Source of the DNA: Isoperla grammatica
Lineage: Eukaryota > Arthropoda > Insecta > Plecoptera > Perlodidae
DNA length: 64,000 nt
Direction: 5' to 3'
Assembly: GCA_945910005.1 (NCBI GenBank)
Contig: OX246738.1
Span: 26,402,303-26,466,302 of the forward strand
In this document: in pieces, positions 1 through 13,072 of the stretch
Layout: the number at the start of each line of letters is the position of its first letter
How positions within the stretch are numbered: position 1 is the first letter of the stretch
The notes under the pieces: model-generated
What the model was told of the DNA's origin: nothing
Database searches by the model: none
Seen by the model: only the letters and a program-made list of their open reading frames with translations
Made by a program: the position numbers and the translations under genes

Positions 1-744
1 TTACCCCTATGCGGATTTTGGATGTTATGGAGCTCATTATTCCGGTAAATGATGCCATAAAACTTTCTGTTGCAATTTGATTTGGTTTTAGTCGATTATC
101 GACGAAATTTGCCAACGACGCAACACTCGCCAAACTCCAGATAAAGTTGTGTGGTGTAATCTTGCTTTAGCCTAATGAATGGCCAATGTTTTCTATGTTA
201 ATCCCACCGCAGCACGCCAACTCAAAGCAGGTTTAACAGGGAATCGAATATCAATTAAGAGCTCGATGAGTAGATTAGCTATTTGAACTGACACAAGTTG
301 AAATGGAAAATAAGACGTTGACACTATTCAATGTCAAGTTGTATACCTATATATACATAATCGCATATTTATGTAATCAACCCAGATTACACCAAAACTA
401 AAATCGAGTTTAGTTAAAAACCGCGTGACATGACACTAACGTTTTTAAGTTATATTATCTTGAGAGCGCCATACAATAAAATTGTTCGGTTACCGAATTG
501 TGGTTTTTCATAAACACTAAAAAAACTAGATTTAAAACCATTAAAAAAATGTATTATTACGGTTGTCATTGGTGATGCCAAATAATTTAAATTAAGTATA
601 TATTCAGTCAGTACACAAAAGGAAGATGTTGAAAGCGTTGTGTGCGGAGAAATATTTTATGTGGACCTATTAGCTAGGCTACAGCCTAAAACACATCATA
701 CTGAGTTATACATAGGAAGTGCCAACCCAACAAACATGATACTG
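1..744. other. Non-coding stretch, nothing recognised
   Basis: AT-rich sequence with stops in all frames. I see no exon, RNA gene or repeat boundary here. Confidence 0.5.
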
Positions 745-1092
745 CGGGACCCGTGCGGGAAAGTCAAGGGATGTGCGGGTTAACTGCTGGAAACGGGAAG
801 ATCTTGGATGTGCCGGTCAGGGCCTGCGAGGGAAGGCTTAGGGACGTCCCGCATCTGGGAAACTCACGGGATATCCCTCACGGGAAGCGCGAGGGAATGT
901 TAAGGGATGTCCCTGTCTGGGAAAGTCACGGGACGTCCCGTACGGGAAGCGCTTGGGAATGATAAGGGGCGTCCCGTGTATGGGAAAGTCACGGGACGCC
1001 CTACACTGGAAGCGCGAGGGAAGGGTAAGGGACGTCCCGTGTACGGGAAAAACATGGGATAACCCACATAGGATCCCGCGAAGAAAGGGCAA
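745..1092. repeat. Degenerate GC-rich tandem repeat, about 62-bp unit
   Basis: About four units start near 826, 889, 951 and 1014, each with the core GCGAGGGAA or a close variant followed by a GGGACGTCCC-like palindrome and a CGGGAAAGTCACGGG stretch. Spacing is 62-63 bp. The array is far more GC- and CpG-rich than its surroundings. Open frames across it on both strands are by-products of composition and show no protein signature. Confidence 0.75.
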
Positions 1093-4000
1093 GATTTGGA
1101 AAAGATGTTTTTGTTACGTACGTCCGGGTTAACCATATAATTCTTTGTTCTTTATCTTTATCTTTTGATTGACGATAGATACCAATGATTTATTCGAGTA
1201 TTTATTCGCTCTATACCACATTCAAAATTCCATTCACAAGTTAAAGTCCTTCATAACCATGAATAAGTAAATAAATGTATTAATAAAACCCATTTTATAT
1301 TTCTAATAAATCCAAGTAGTTACAGAAATGGGAGTTGTTGGTAGTTAGGGGGACTACTGGTTAGTAGTTGATAGTATACTTTCTAGAAATGTATTGTTTA
1401 TTATTTTTTCCTGATTTGGCTTTCGATGGTTTTGATATGGTACGTTACATCAAATAATAACGTTTTATGAATGGTATTACGATACGTCACAGTGATAATC
1501 AAAAACTTACTGATGATCGAATTGAGAAGATGAAGTAGTCTAAATGAAGTTCTTAGATAAGGTAAGTATGAAACTATGAATACTATTATGATAATGCTGT
1601 TTATGTGAAAATTGTGTTTCGTAATGACAACGGGATAGGGGGAGGGATTTATACCTGTTTTGAGTGTTTTCCAGAAATATTTAAAATGACAGATGTTACA
1701 TAGAATCAATGGATTTTAAATAGGCTAGCTGGTAATCACTCGTCTGCAACTATCTATTGTATTTGTATTGGTTCTTCATTTACAGATAAGACAACAAACC
1801 AATTAATTGAATTCAATGAACGATTTGAAGATTACAAAGTTTCCATGTATTATTGTAAAAATGTGTCGCTGAAGCTTAATTTCAAATTTAGCAACATCAT
1901 GCACCTGACATTATAGCCAACTGTTATACCTCATATCTATACAATATGAGTATGATATACATTATAGAAGTGGTAATAAATAAGGTAAAAAGTAACTTTT
2001 CAATATACGTCTACTGTAAGGAAGTATTGTTTACGTCCTATTCAATTCGAGAAAGTGAGACTAGTTACAGTACGCACAACCTACAATGCATCGTACGCAC
2101 ATTCATATTGTTAATTTAAAAAGCTCAGTTTAAAAAGTATCTTTGGTGCTTATAAACTGTAAGAAAACTGTAATGACAAAGGATACCGCACTTTGAAGAA
2201 GGCTCTCTTTGTATTGTTATTATGTGTTGTGATATTGCTTATGTAGCTGATGATAACCGTACTTAATTCGACCACCACCGATAAGAAATTACAACGTGTT
2301 CATTCATTATCTATGCTACAAGTCCTACTAAGCTTTGTAATACGGTGCCGCTCGCTATAGTGGTGATAAGATTCGGGCGGAGTGGGGTGGGAATCCCACC
2401 GTGGTAAGCAAAACAGTCCAAAACACTGACTGGACTACACAACAAGTTTATACTTCGTGGGTGTTAGACGTTACTTATACGTGTGCTATCATGTTCTTTC
2501 GTGAAAAAATAAAATAAGTTAGGGCTTTATTAGTATCATAATCTTATTGCGATTTTTTTTTAATCCATTGAATATTGATCCGTGTCGTGGACTGTGTATG
2601 TGTGTGAGTGTGTGTGGTCGGAAGAAAGGAAAGAAGAACAAAACTGACTGGCAAGTGGCAACGGTATATTGACGACTCGTGTTTTTAAAACGAAAAATAG
2701 GATTCAACTTCGTTATGGACAAGTTCATTATTATAAAAATCACGTGAAGACGCAATTGTTCCTGAAAATCAAGAATACTAAGGTAGGTTTCTTCTAAGTT
2801 CGTATTCATATTTTCAAGATGCTATCAAATATTATCTTCAAAATCCTGTTGTGTTTTTGGGTTGCTTTGCTAACACGGTTTCGTTCACTTTAACATCAGG
2901 CTGAAGACCGAAGTTGAGCTATTCGATCGGAAATTACTAATTTGGTTGGACGAATGTACATCGAATTTTATTTACGACTAATAATAATTGTATTACATTT
3001 TGCTTCAATATTTTCCTTTTTTAATATAACCTTAGTTATAGGTAAATAAAAATACATACATACAAGGAAGCATACAATCTAAAATTAATATGCATTGATT
3101 GATTAATACGATGATCTAGACTAGACAGGGATCTAACATAATTTAGTAGTATAAAAAATAGTTACGGCTGTGGCTTCGTCTCACATACTTTGCTTATCAA
3201 AATATATCTTTTCTGGCAGGATTTTAACTAGCCAGAGTCGACAACTATTCGCTTAAGTTCAATCTTTTGCAAACGCGCCGTTTGAATAAGGATTTGGTTT
3301 GATTAGGAAATGGGTTTGATGTTCCATTTTGGTGTGTACTAACAGGTAATATGTGCTCGTATAAATAAATTAAAAATTATACTACATGACGGAAATCATC
3401 AAAACGTAGGACCAATATCTTGTGACTAGTCACAAATATAGAATGCCTGCGTAGTTGTTATATATAAGTTGAACAAGCAATTATAAACACGTAGGAACAA
3501 TATCATTTGAGAGCGTGGCTCGTCTGGCTGTGATTGACTATAGGTACAAAAAGTAAAATGCATATATAATGCAATGTAAGTATAGAAAAAAAAACATAAG
3601 AAATGTTGATAAAAGGATAGGAGGCTAGTCCGTGAGCATGTGACGAGTGGTGCGGGGGCCGGGGGTGGCGTGCTCATATTGCCCCCGGTCGTAACAGTCA
3701 AGTCAGTGGTTCTTTCATTTATGTATACACAACAAATAACAATTTCATCGGATCGCGTTAAAATAACAGTTTCGTGACGGGACGGATAAACTAGAAAATA
3801 TTTGTTATTTAGTTATCTTATTTTTTATTTACATAATTTATATGAAATGGCGCATATGGCGCGCATCGTATAGTCAGTTAAAATTTTGAATTCCTCAAAT
3901 CCAAGGGGGGCAAATGCCCTTTTGCTTCCCCTTGCGGCGCCCATGTTAATACCTACGATAAGCTTTGCAATGAACCTCTAGTGTTCTGATTTTTGTTTTT

Positions 4001-6379
4001 GTTTTTTTTACGAATAAATAAAATGTGTAGACAAAGTTTAAGCACATATAACCAAGTAAAAATAAGACAATATATTCACAGAGTCACTTCAAAACGAGAT
4101 ATTCTTTTATAAAACAAACTGACAATTTTTTTCATTCTACTGCTCTAAAACACACAGATTATCACAAAAATGACGTTGAAAAATGCATTTTCCGGGGGCC
4201 AAACACCCCCGACCCCCCCGTCCCCCTTTCAGTTCGGGCCGTCTACTACACACTACAATTTAGGTCTTCACCCATATTGGGGGGGGGGGGGGGGGGAGGA
4301 AGAGCGTTGTGAGTGGGTGGTGTGGGTCGATAATAAAAATATATAAATAGCAATGAATTATTATATTTTTGTAACAAATTGTCCAAAAGTGTTAATCATA
4401 TTTCTCACGCTTGCACGCCCTGCTTAGTGCATACTAGCGCTTTTCAGCTTGTCTCTTCAGAATTACATAATTTTATTTTGTAAAATAAACAGCAGCACCT
4501 AACATAAAAAGCACCTTATAGCCATATGTCCACTGCCCTCAGATGAAACCTTTTTGTGGTGGTTATTGACACTTTGCCCTCCATTGTGGTTATTAATTGC
4601 CATTTGACGGTAAAATAAATAATTGTTCTCTAATCTAGCTAGGCCGTTTTTTAATACTCTATTATTTTTATTGTATTGACGTGAATCCTTTAGTTTTAGC
4701 AAATGGGTCTACAAAACCACCAAAATTATTTAAAGCCTTGGACTGTGACTTGATACAGTTTTGTAATTTATCTTTAACTTTATTTTAGTTGCTGTGAGAG
4801 CCAACTCCAAAACTGCCCAAGTCAATGACATTGAAAAAATCTTAATATTGTGGCTGGCAAATGCCAGGGATCGACATGGCGGAAGAACGGTACGCGCAAA
4901 GAAGCGGGACGTTGATGGCAACAAAGGCTGAACCCCCACTCGCAGCCCTCAAATATGTATCGTTATATTATTATTTTCAAGTGCAGAACAATCGAATACG
5001 TGACGTTAAAATCGTTATGATTTTTTTTTAATGTTATGCAGTTGCCTATTTATTAATTTTGGATTTTATTATGAAAATAGAAATGTCAGTTAACCGTTTA
5101 AACGTGATTGGTTTAAGGGGTTAGCCTAAATGTTAAGGAATAAATCGTTCTTTCCCATCCATACTTCAGGGTTATATGTAAATAGATAGCCTACTACTGA
5201 ATATTCTATTAAATTAATTAATTGCATTGTATCAAAATTGTATTAGTAATACTGTATTGAATATTGTGTAATAGTAATGAGCAAAACATGGAGTAATAAC
5301 GTGTAAATATATTTATGGTGCTTTGCTTTTGTTCATAATTGCTCATTTATGGTTAACAACTCAACTTGCATCTTGTGGATGTAGTAATGTATAACAAACG
5401 TGTCATGAATAGCATTTTCCTAATTCGAATAGTTGGTAGGTAGATCCGTGATGATGTATCACTCTGTGTGTATTGAACTTATTTAAACGAGTAGGTACAC
5501 ATGCTACCCCTTATTGCTTGTATATAACTAGGGAATACATACATAGACACATTCTCTATCAGCTCGATCACATAGCACTATAATATATATATAGTGTTAT
5601 TATGCTATATGCCTATCTACATTATTTTATGAACATTTTATTAAAAAGTGTCTGCTGCAAAAACATGATCTCATGTCGTGGTGATCTATGGTAGTGTATC
5701 AGGGCATTGAACTGTTATTATTTCAGTTTGTGAGGACCTAAAAAAAATATAATAAATATACCAGTTTGGTGTGTTAAACTTAATACTGGTTCGATAACAA
5801 TCTTGTTTTCCTTGTTAAGGCAAAGTAGGAAAATAAGAACATGTCACACTTACTACATAACATAATTTTCAGATTCTCCAAAGTAACAGTAATCAATAAT
5901 TCAGTAACAGTATCAGAGGCATTACATAACAATTGTACATTATTACGTATTTTAGTAATAAAATTCATTTGCACTTTATATAAACATTATTGCTTTTGTT
6001 TCTTTATTTTTAAACCCAATTTCCTTGTCCAATAAGAACACTAGGAACTTAATCCAATTTTAGAATCAATTGCTGTATTAGGCTAGAGACTATAATTGCA
6101 TTTATTTAAAAGAGAAACTACTGGATTTAATAAAATAGAATTTTGTTGCTAATTGGCTTTACCTATAAATAGATTAAGTTTCACTCCAATGTTCACATTA
6201 TGTTCATTCCTATCACACCTCGACCACAGATAAATATAATTACTCTACTAATAATAATTATAAAACGCTTATTTGAGAAAGGGGTAAATAAGAAACTAAA
6301 CTGAAAACTAAAAACTGTGTTACTTTTCAGTTTGTTTCGATGTCATGCACTGATGAGGGGCGGCCGGGGGACGGGCCCC
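1093..6379. other. Long non-coding stretch
   Basis: AT-rich DNA without a recognisable gene. Contents worth listing are an 18-base poly-G tract at 4279, a perfect 16-bp palindrome (TTGTGACTAGTCACAA) near 3419, and a short ATAT palindrome near 5580. Open frames are short and look random. I see no splice-supported exon. Confidence 0.5.
4279..4296 (+). repeat. Poly-G homopolymer (18 G)
   Basis: An uninterrupted run of 18 G, one of several long G or C runs in the window. It lies in non-coding DNA. Confidence 0.9.
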
Positions 6380-6660
6380 GGGAAGATAGCGGGCAGCCCA
6401 TGCGGGAAAGCTGCGGGATATTAGCGGGAAGATAGCGGGCAATCCGAGCGGGAAGGTTGCGGAATACTAGTGGGAAAGCTGCGGGATACTAGCGGGCAGA
6501 CTGTGCGGGAAAGTTGTGGGATACTAGCGGGAAGATAGCGGGCAGCGTGTGCGGGAAAGTTGTGGGATACTAGCGGGAAGATAGCGGGCAATCCGTGCGG
6601 GAAGGTTGCGGGATACAAGTGGGAAGATTGCGGGAAGATAGCGTGCAACCCGTACGGGAC
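6380..6660. repeat. Degenerate GC-rich tandem repeat, about 46-bp unit
   Basis: Repeated modules GCGGGAAAG(C/T)TG(C/T)GGGATACTA and GCGGGAAGATAGCGGGCA alternate at roughly 46-bp intervals; GCGGGA-type motifs thin out to about 6763. It shares the CGGGAAAG word and the strong GC contrast with the array at 745-1092, so the two may be related arrays. Reverse-strand frames rich in Pro, Ser and Arg are a by-product of the repeat. Confidence 0.75.
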
Positions 6661-6775
6661 CCGACATCGGCCAGTAGGACACTTCTAGGCGGGGCCTGTA
6701 CGGGTTTCCCTTACAGGACCCGCATATGCAATGTGCGGGAAAAGACATCGGGAAAAGTGCGGGAAGGCACCAAAA

Positions 6776-8650
6776 TGTTTGTTGGGAAGAGTATTAAAAT
6801 ACAGAACATTTTTTATCATTTCCTAAAAAAGAAGAAGTTCATCGTGTTCAAAATCAATGTGGTATGGTATAATGGTAAATACGGTATGGTAAGTGGTAAG
6901 TATATATACGCATCAAATTTGGAACATTACTGCATGTTTGGTTGTAAAAGTGGACTAGACTTGCCATGATTGTGGCTATATTGCATCAAGAAATTTGATG
7001 TTTACCAATTTGAAACATTATTTCATAAATAATAGTCATCCTGAAACAGGTAGGTATAGCTATAGCCACAGATAACTAGTAATGCACTTCCTGTTATCTG
7101 TGCTGTAACTATCAAGAGCCGGGAGACAGCATAGCACGAATTAAATGTCAATATTTGCATTGAACAATGTCGCTAAAAGAGAATCCTAAACCAGAACCCA
7201 CATTATTTGTGCCGCAAACCTTGAGTGTCGAAAGTCTTACAAATTCTAAAAACAATCCTTGGAATTACAAATCAACAATATAAATTAAAAACATCTTTCT
7301 CGAGGCAACGATTGACGAACGAGACCTACGTTCATCTATTTCGGCGCCAAACTCTCGACCGAAGCCTGAATCACACCTATTTATGAATACGCAATCTGAT
7401 AAATGAGACAAGGGTTAAATATTCAATTTGTGAGCCGTAAATATGCGCGTGGTATAGCGACCTTGTCGTGCGCGGCATAGCTGGAGATATGTGCGTCAGG
7501 CACGTGATTTCAGCAGCTATTTCAGGGATGCTGTAACTAGCTGGCTGGCTATACCGAGCACAATTCAATGGATGGACTGCATTCTCAGTGTTACATCTAG
7601 ACACAAAAACAATGTTTATTTTTACCTTGCCAACGAGGTATTTCGAATGTTGGGAACTGAGGCGCGAAGTACAAGCATCTTATGTCAAACTGAAAACACA
7701 AGCAGGTGAAATATAGGAGTGCGTATTGTCAATTGCAATAATGTTTGTAATAACTAATAATTAATCTAATAAATGAGCAAGTAAAATATTTTGTGTAGAA
7801 TGAAATAAATAGTAAACACAGTGGACATATCTATAGCACGTTTGACATGTCTAGAAAACATTTTGGGTGAAATCACGGTATGATGAATGGTATGAAAATA
7901 AGAAGAAGAATATTGAAGGAAGGAACAGCTGTGACAACTGCATGTATTTATAGCACATCTCATGTAAGACGTTGCTCTAGGATTAATAATTAAAACACAT
8001 AAACTATTGAAGTCACTTTCTGTAAGTGACATTAATATCTGTAATACATTACTCAGTTAAATGTTGACGTCGATTGATGGCCTCTTGTACTTATCAAGTG
8101 ATTTATTTATAAATACAGATTAATTAAGTACCTATTACGGTTTGTTAACAGAATATGTCATGCACATAGTAAACAAAAGTACCGATTTATGCTTGGATTT
8201 GAAAATAGTTTTGTTTTAATTTTAAAATAATTAATAAGTGTACAAAGTTCGTTGGCCCCAACAAGGATTTGTTTTTAGACAACTCGTATATAAATACAAA
8301 TACAAAAAGTCGAATATCATTTGCCATTATATTACGAAATTTGAGTTGTTTCCTTTTTTGGATATCTGTGACTGACGCGTTTTATACTGAGAAAACTACC
8401 CATTATAATATTAAGTAGAATCGTTTTAGACGATAGTTTCTAGGGGACTCTATTTCTAATGCTCAACAAACATAATATAGACATATTCAAGACGAACCCA
8501 ACATAAGTTTAGCTGAGAAATGAAAAATGCCGCGAATCGATCGCGAAACTCCCGGTTTCTGTCGGTTAAAATAATGCTTTAAAATTGTCAAAAAATAGAC
8601 ACAAATATGTCATCCCCTAAAGAATGAAATGATCTTTATTATAAATCTCT
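6776..8650. other. Non-coding stretch
   Basis: No gene recognised. Near 7064-7113 there is a short inverted repeat (CACAGATAAC and GTTATCTGTG arms about 20 bp apart). Confidence 0.45.
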
Positions 8651-8780
8651 CTCTGTTCCAATAAATATTTCCGACTTTCAAATCACCTAATTAAATAATG
8701 TGAAAGGTGTGTTGCAACAACACTTTACAAAAGTGAAATTAGGTAATTTGATAAACAGAAAAAATATTATTGGAACAGAG
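8651..8780. mobile_element. MITE, about 130 bp, ends CTCTGTTCCAATAA
   Basis: The two ends are inverted copies: CTCTGTTCCAATAA at the left and its complement TTATTGGAACAGAG at the right. The similarity extends inward (AATCACCTAATT against AATTAGGTAATTTG). No coding capacity. I could not fix the target duplication. A partial relative of the left end is seen near 44157-44190 (TTGTTCCAATAAATATTTCC). Superfamily not assigned. Confidence 0.65.
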
Positions 8781-10693
8781 ACATATTCGTAAAAAAATCA
8801 ATACATTCTCTATCGGATGACATATTTTGGTCTAGATTTGACAATTGTACAGCATTTTAATAACAGAGTTTCGCAGCGGGGGGTTGTATACTCACCGCTA
8901 GTGTCAACATGCTAGTACAAGCGTGACGACATACATCTTCGTCTTTCCAGCACAAGAACAACACAATGTATAATACTCACAAAACATCTAATCCATGAAG
9001 AAACAAAACAAAAAGTAAATGATGTGTTACAATGCTTTGCCCATGTTTTTACTTTAATTCACGATGATTCATGCACTTGCTTTGCATCTCTGTACAGTGT
9101 TCATGATACTTTGCTATTTCAAACCTAGCTGCATTTAGGCCTATACGTCATGTCATTTTTCCTTTAGTTAGGCCTATTCAGAACTTGTGCATGTCGACAT
9201 TCGCTGTCACTGTAAGAAAGTGACTCGCCATGCAATGGTTTCACTCACCAGAACTCTAATGGAACCCATTATTGTTGTTTATTGTTCTATGCCTCCATTA
9301 GTTCAGTTATGATATTTAATATCGATGAGGATGGTGGCCAATTACAAACATCTATAGCGTGGGTGGGATTCGACCTCCCCGTTCTTGAATGTATGTGGCT
9401 CGGATATTCGCCACAGCACTATAGGAAACTATATATAGACGGCGTAATTCAATCCAGTAATAAAAACCATTCAAATAATCAACTCAATAAATATCAATAA
9501 TGTTAAAAAAATAAATTAGTTTGATAGTAACCTCCCCCTTGTGGATGGTGACGTCATAGAAGAATGATGGTTTTGCGCCAACCAAACGTCAGTATTTGAA
9601 AAAGTCACCCGCTGATTGGCTCCGACGCACTCAGCATTCATAAATTTGCCTTGAAACACTTTACATACAAACCATGGTCGAATATTATTTCTCGTTACTA
9701 GAAATATTGTAAGATCATGCATAAGAACAGTACAAATAAACATAAAATAGTTGGAATAAAACCTACATATTTTAAAAATAAACCTTTAGATAAACATGTG
9801 CATAAATATGATCCTAATAACAAGACGTTTGAGCTTCTATGTAAATCAAAAGACAAACGTCACAGCTACTTCTGATCTATTTAACACCACTAGTAAATAC
9901 TTCCCTCCAATACTTGGCGTGCAATCACAAACACACTTCCAAACACGTTTGCCACTCTTCCGACTGTCTTTAGAATTCATCATCATCTCAGCACATTTTA
10001 TACGAACCCAAATGCCACATGTACACTGCAGTGCGTACAGGTTTACCACAACCCCGACATGTCTTACCAATAATATCATGACCTCTGCAAACGGATCTCG
10101 TCGGACTACGTGCACACCTGCGACTATAGGCGGTTTATTGGACCAATGTGTGTTTTCTTTTGTTTTGTGATCTGTTTTTCTAAAAAGTTATTTTGATCAA
10201 AATTCAATTCGTATAAATAAACGTTCCCACACTCATTTTAATAAAAACTATAAAAAAATAACACAATTTCGCATCTGTGGTATTTCTGTCGCCGTTGTGT
10301 ATTTTCATATTCATGTATACGTAAATCATGATTGGCGATTATCGCGCCTGGACTTCTGCAAAGAAGAAGGATCATAATAAACTTTACGGTAGAATATTTA
10401 TTTCCCTACCAAAGCGATATGTAATGCACGGCTGTGGTCTTGAGTAAACAGTTGAGAATCTGATGCATCTGAAGACGGAAGCGTTGAAAGGTGGTGTCGC
10501 TCGCCATCAACTAACAAGTGACGCGTGCGAGTGCGGTGATTAGTCCGTCATAACAGAGGTGCACGGAAATAGACCACCGTGTTCGCTTTTCCCTGGTTCA
10601 AGGGCGTCTACAACCTGCTATACTTGGTCCCGAATGTGGGGGCTGCAGTGACGACAGAAGTCGGACAAACAATCAGGTAGTTTCATTATTCTC
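8781..10693. other. Non-coding stretch
   Basis: No gene supported. TAGGCCTA occurs twice (9136, 9169). A short Cys-containing minus-strand frame at 9988-10128 is discussed as a weak observation. Confidence 0.4.
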
Positions 10694-10696
10694 TTA

Positions 10697-10843
10697 GGTT
10701 GGAATTCATAGTCGGCCCCTACACCTAGGGGCACCCATTGTTGCTATGGATTTGTTTCCCTGATGGGAAATAACATGCAAACAATTGTTACCTTGGTAAC
10801 AATGGGCGCCCCTAGGTGTAGAGGCCGACTATGAATTCCAACC
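10697..10843. mobile_element. Harbinger-type MITE, copy 1 (147 bp)
   Basis: An almost fully self-complementary element: ends GGTTGGAATTCATAGTCGGC and its complement, with arms continuing through CTACACCTAGGGG to the middle. It is flanked on both sides by TTA (10694-10696 and 10844-10846), the 3-bp target duplication typical of PIF/Harbinger transposons. No ORF. A second copy in opposite orientation lies at 18989-19238. Confidence 0.85.
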
Positions 10844-11047
10844 TTAGACTCGTGCACATTCAATTTTGACTGAAACAAAACACTGTGCATGGAGTGACTA
10901 TTTTTTTGTAGGCCTAAGTAATTAACGCTATTCTATTCGGATCACTATTCAAATGAAGACTAACTTGTGTGCTTTCTCCCGTGATGTACACAGCGTGGGA
11001 AAAGTTACACCCGTTTTCGTACACCCCTTACTCCCCGTTATCACCAA

Positions 11048-11241
11048 TTTTTTTTCGTAGGAATGCGTGTTATAGGGCGCACACCAGCTTTACTTGATGT
11101 GCCCGTCTTCAGGTGCCTAACTATATGGTATATTAGGGTGTTTGGATAGTTGGGAAGGAATGTCCGAGGGCTGATAGTATGACTAAGTCCCAGCATTCGC
11201 TTTTACGACTGAGGAAAACCTCGGAAAAACCCTACAGTCAG
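11048..11241 (-). mobile_element. SINE family A, 5'-truncated copy
   Basis: On the minus strand this reads the same body as the SINE copies at 12826, 40512 and 62595: the CCTGACTG-like start, a CCTCAGTCGTAAAAGCGAATG stretch, a CCTTCCCAACTATCCAAACA stretch, a CACCTGAAGA block, then CAGCTGGTGTGCGCCCTATA. The tRNA-like head with A and B boxes is missing, the usual 5' truncation of a retroposed SINE. Confidence 0.8.
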
Positions 11242-12825
11242 TACACTCTTGGATATAACAGATAGACTTCTAAAATCATGTATAGATTCAGTTATGTGTA
11301 TTTTAAATACAATGTGAAGTAAACCTATATCGAAACCGAGGACTTAAAGGCAGCTTCCTGATTGTGTAAAGCAGAGCAGAGCTGATGTATAATCGATTAG
11401 AGGAAAATACAGCAATAAGTTAGTCAAGGTTATATTAAATCGAGCGGGAAAACTATAAATACAAAAATATAAACGAGTTTATTTCGTTATTTTCCATGTT
11501 AATATTGGAATAAAAAGACCTTGATTAGTCTTTGGTTTGATCATGAAACAATACATAAATTATATAATTTTATGTTGCGGTTTTCGATTTCAAGCTTCAC
11601 TGCAAGTAAGGAACTATTATTACGTTCAACCTTCGAGAGATAAGGAAAAGTAATGCCATAGCATCAGTTCCGTTGCGTTTTACCGGTCACATATTTTCTT
11701 TTGAACAACTACATTGTTTTGTTTTATGTATCACAGTATCATATTCATGTGCCACTCGATATTTGCTCCGGATAGTCCTAAGGATTGATTAAAAAATCAT
11801 GAAGTTGTCGCTCGATCAAAGAAAGATCCGTTTTATAATTATTTGGTTATAGCTTGGTATTTGTAAAACCTGTTTAGTGCGAGAAATTATCTTCTATAAA
11901 TATCACATAATATCTAGGAATACCTCAGATGAAAAGGAAAATGTGTACCCGCGAGGCGCGAACTCACAAATATCCACTGTGTTATGTTTCCATCCTTCAC
12001 ATTCAGGGTTCGAGCTCTCCAGCAGAAGGGATACACTCAAATGTAGCTGCCCGTGTGTTCGCGTGTGATGCCGAAAACGAAACTAATACAAAAAACCACC
12101 GACAATCCATCTTACAGCATCTCTTACACGTAGAGGACCTCCCACGCAGATATTATAGACAGTAAGCGCAGTATGCACGCCTGACCGTTGTGTGACTATA
12201 TCGCAGTATGCACGCCTTTTCAATACGAGTTAAACATTTTGTTGTCAGTGCATTAGTGTGTTACAAATGCGGTGAATAACCTGCAAAATAGGCGTTTATA
12301 AATGTGAAACTATTGGTTCAAACTGAAGTTAATTATTCTATAGAGTAAATTGAATAATTTGATAACACACGTCCCTTCCGTGAACCTTTTGGATAGACAC
12401 CTTAATAGTCAAATGAATATTTTAGAGAAGCTAATTTGGGCACCGGCAAAATCTAGTCAATTATCTCTTACTTTAAGGTACTCGAAGTGATTGATTAATA
12501 ATGTTGCATTAATTGTCTCCCCAAGCCACTTATTAACATGTGTATGTTAATTTATAAACGATATTTTATAATGAAGTAGAAAAGGCGACGCAATTCTTTT
12601 GAACGCAGATAGGTTTCAAACCTATTTGCTCGCATTAAGCTGCTAATAGTTTTAATCTTCGCTTCGCATCATTCTTTGGCGCTGAAAGCTGGACAAGGTG
12701 TCGGCCATAAAGAGAGAAACAGGGGTGACCAACTGCCCCGACGTGTCAGGCAACAAATGACAGCGTTCACCAGTCCGTGTGCGAACTGCCAACACATATT
12801 CTCCAAACCACCAATGATTGGAATT
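11242..12825. other. Non-coding stretch
   Basis: Nothing recognised. Two overlapping open frames around 11,880-12,165 have no family signature or splice support. Confidence 0.4.
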
Positions 12826-13072
12826 GGTTATATCGATAGAGGTGGTCTCAGCGGTAACATACGAGAGGCTCTACTTCGGGATGCCGCTGGTTCGATTCCG
12901 GCAACCGGCAATCCTGACTGAAGATTATTATCCAAGATTGTTCTAAATCAAAAGGCGAATACTGGGATCGAGTTCTATCTATAAGGCAGCACTCAGGCAT
13001 TCCTTCCCAACTATCCAAACACACCAGTTATAGTCAGTCACCTGAAGGGGGCAACTGGTGTGCAGTTTTGCT
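12826..13072 (+). mobile_element. SINE family A, diverged copy
   Basis: The tRNA-derived head has an A-box-like GTGGTCTCAGCGGTAAC and a B box GGTTCGATTCC, followed by the shared body (CCTGACTGAAG, CCTTCCCAACTATCCAAACA, CACCTGAAG, CTGGTGTGCA). This is the most diverged of the full-length copies, with several indels in the head. Confidence 0.8.

Noticed and set aside
2819..2890. Signal-peptide exon for the HYR/sushi gene
   Set aside because: The frame MLSNIIFKILLCFWVALL is hydrophobic, but the possible donor is poor and its phase does not fit the exon at 17861.
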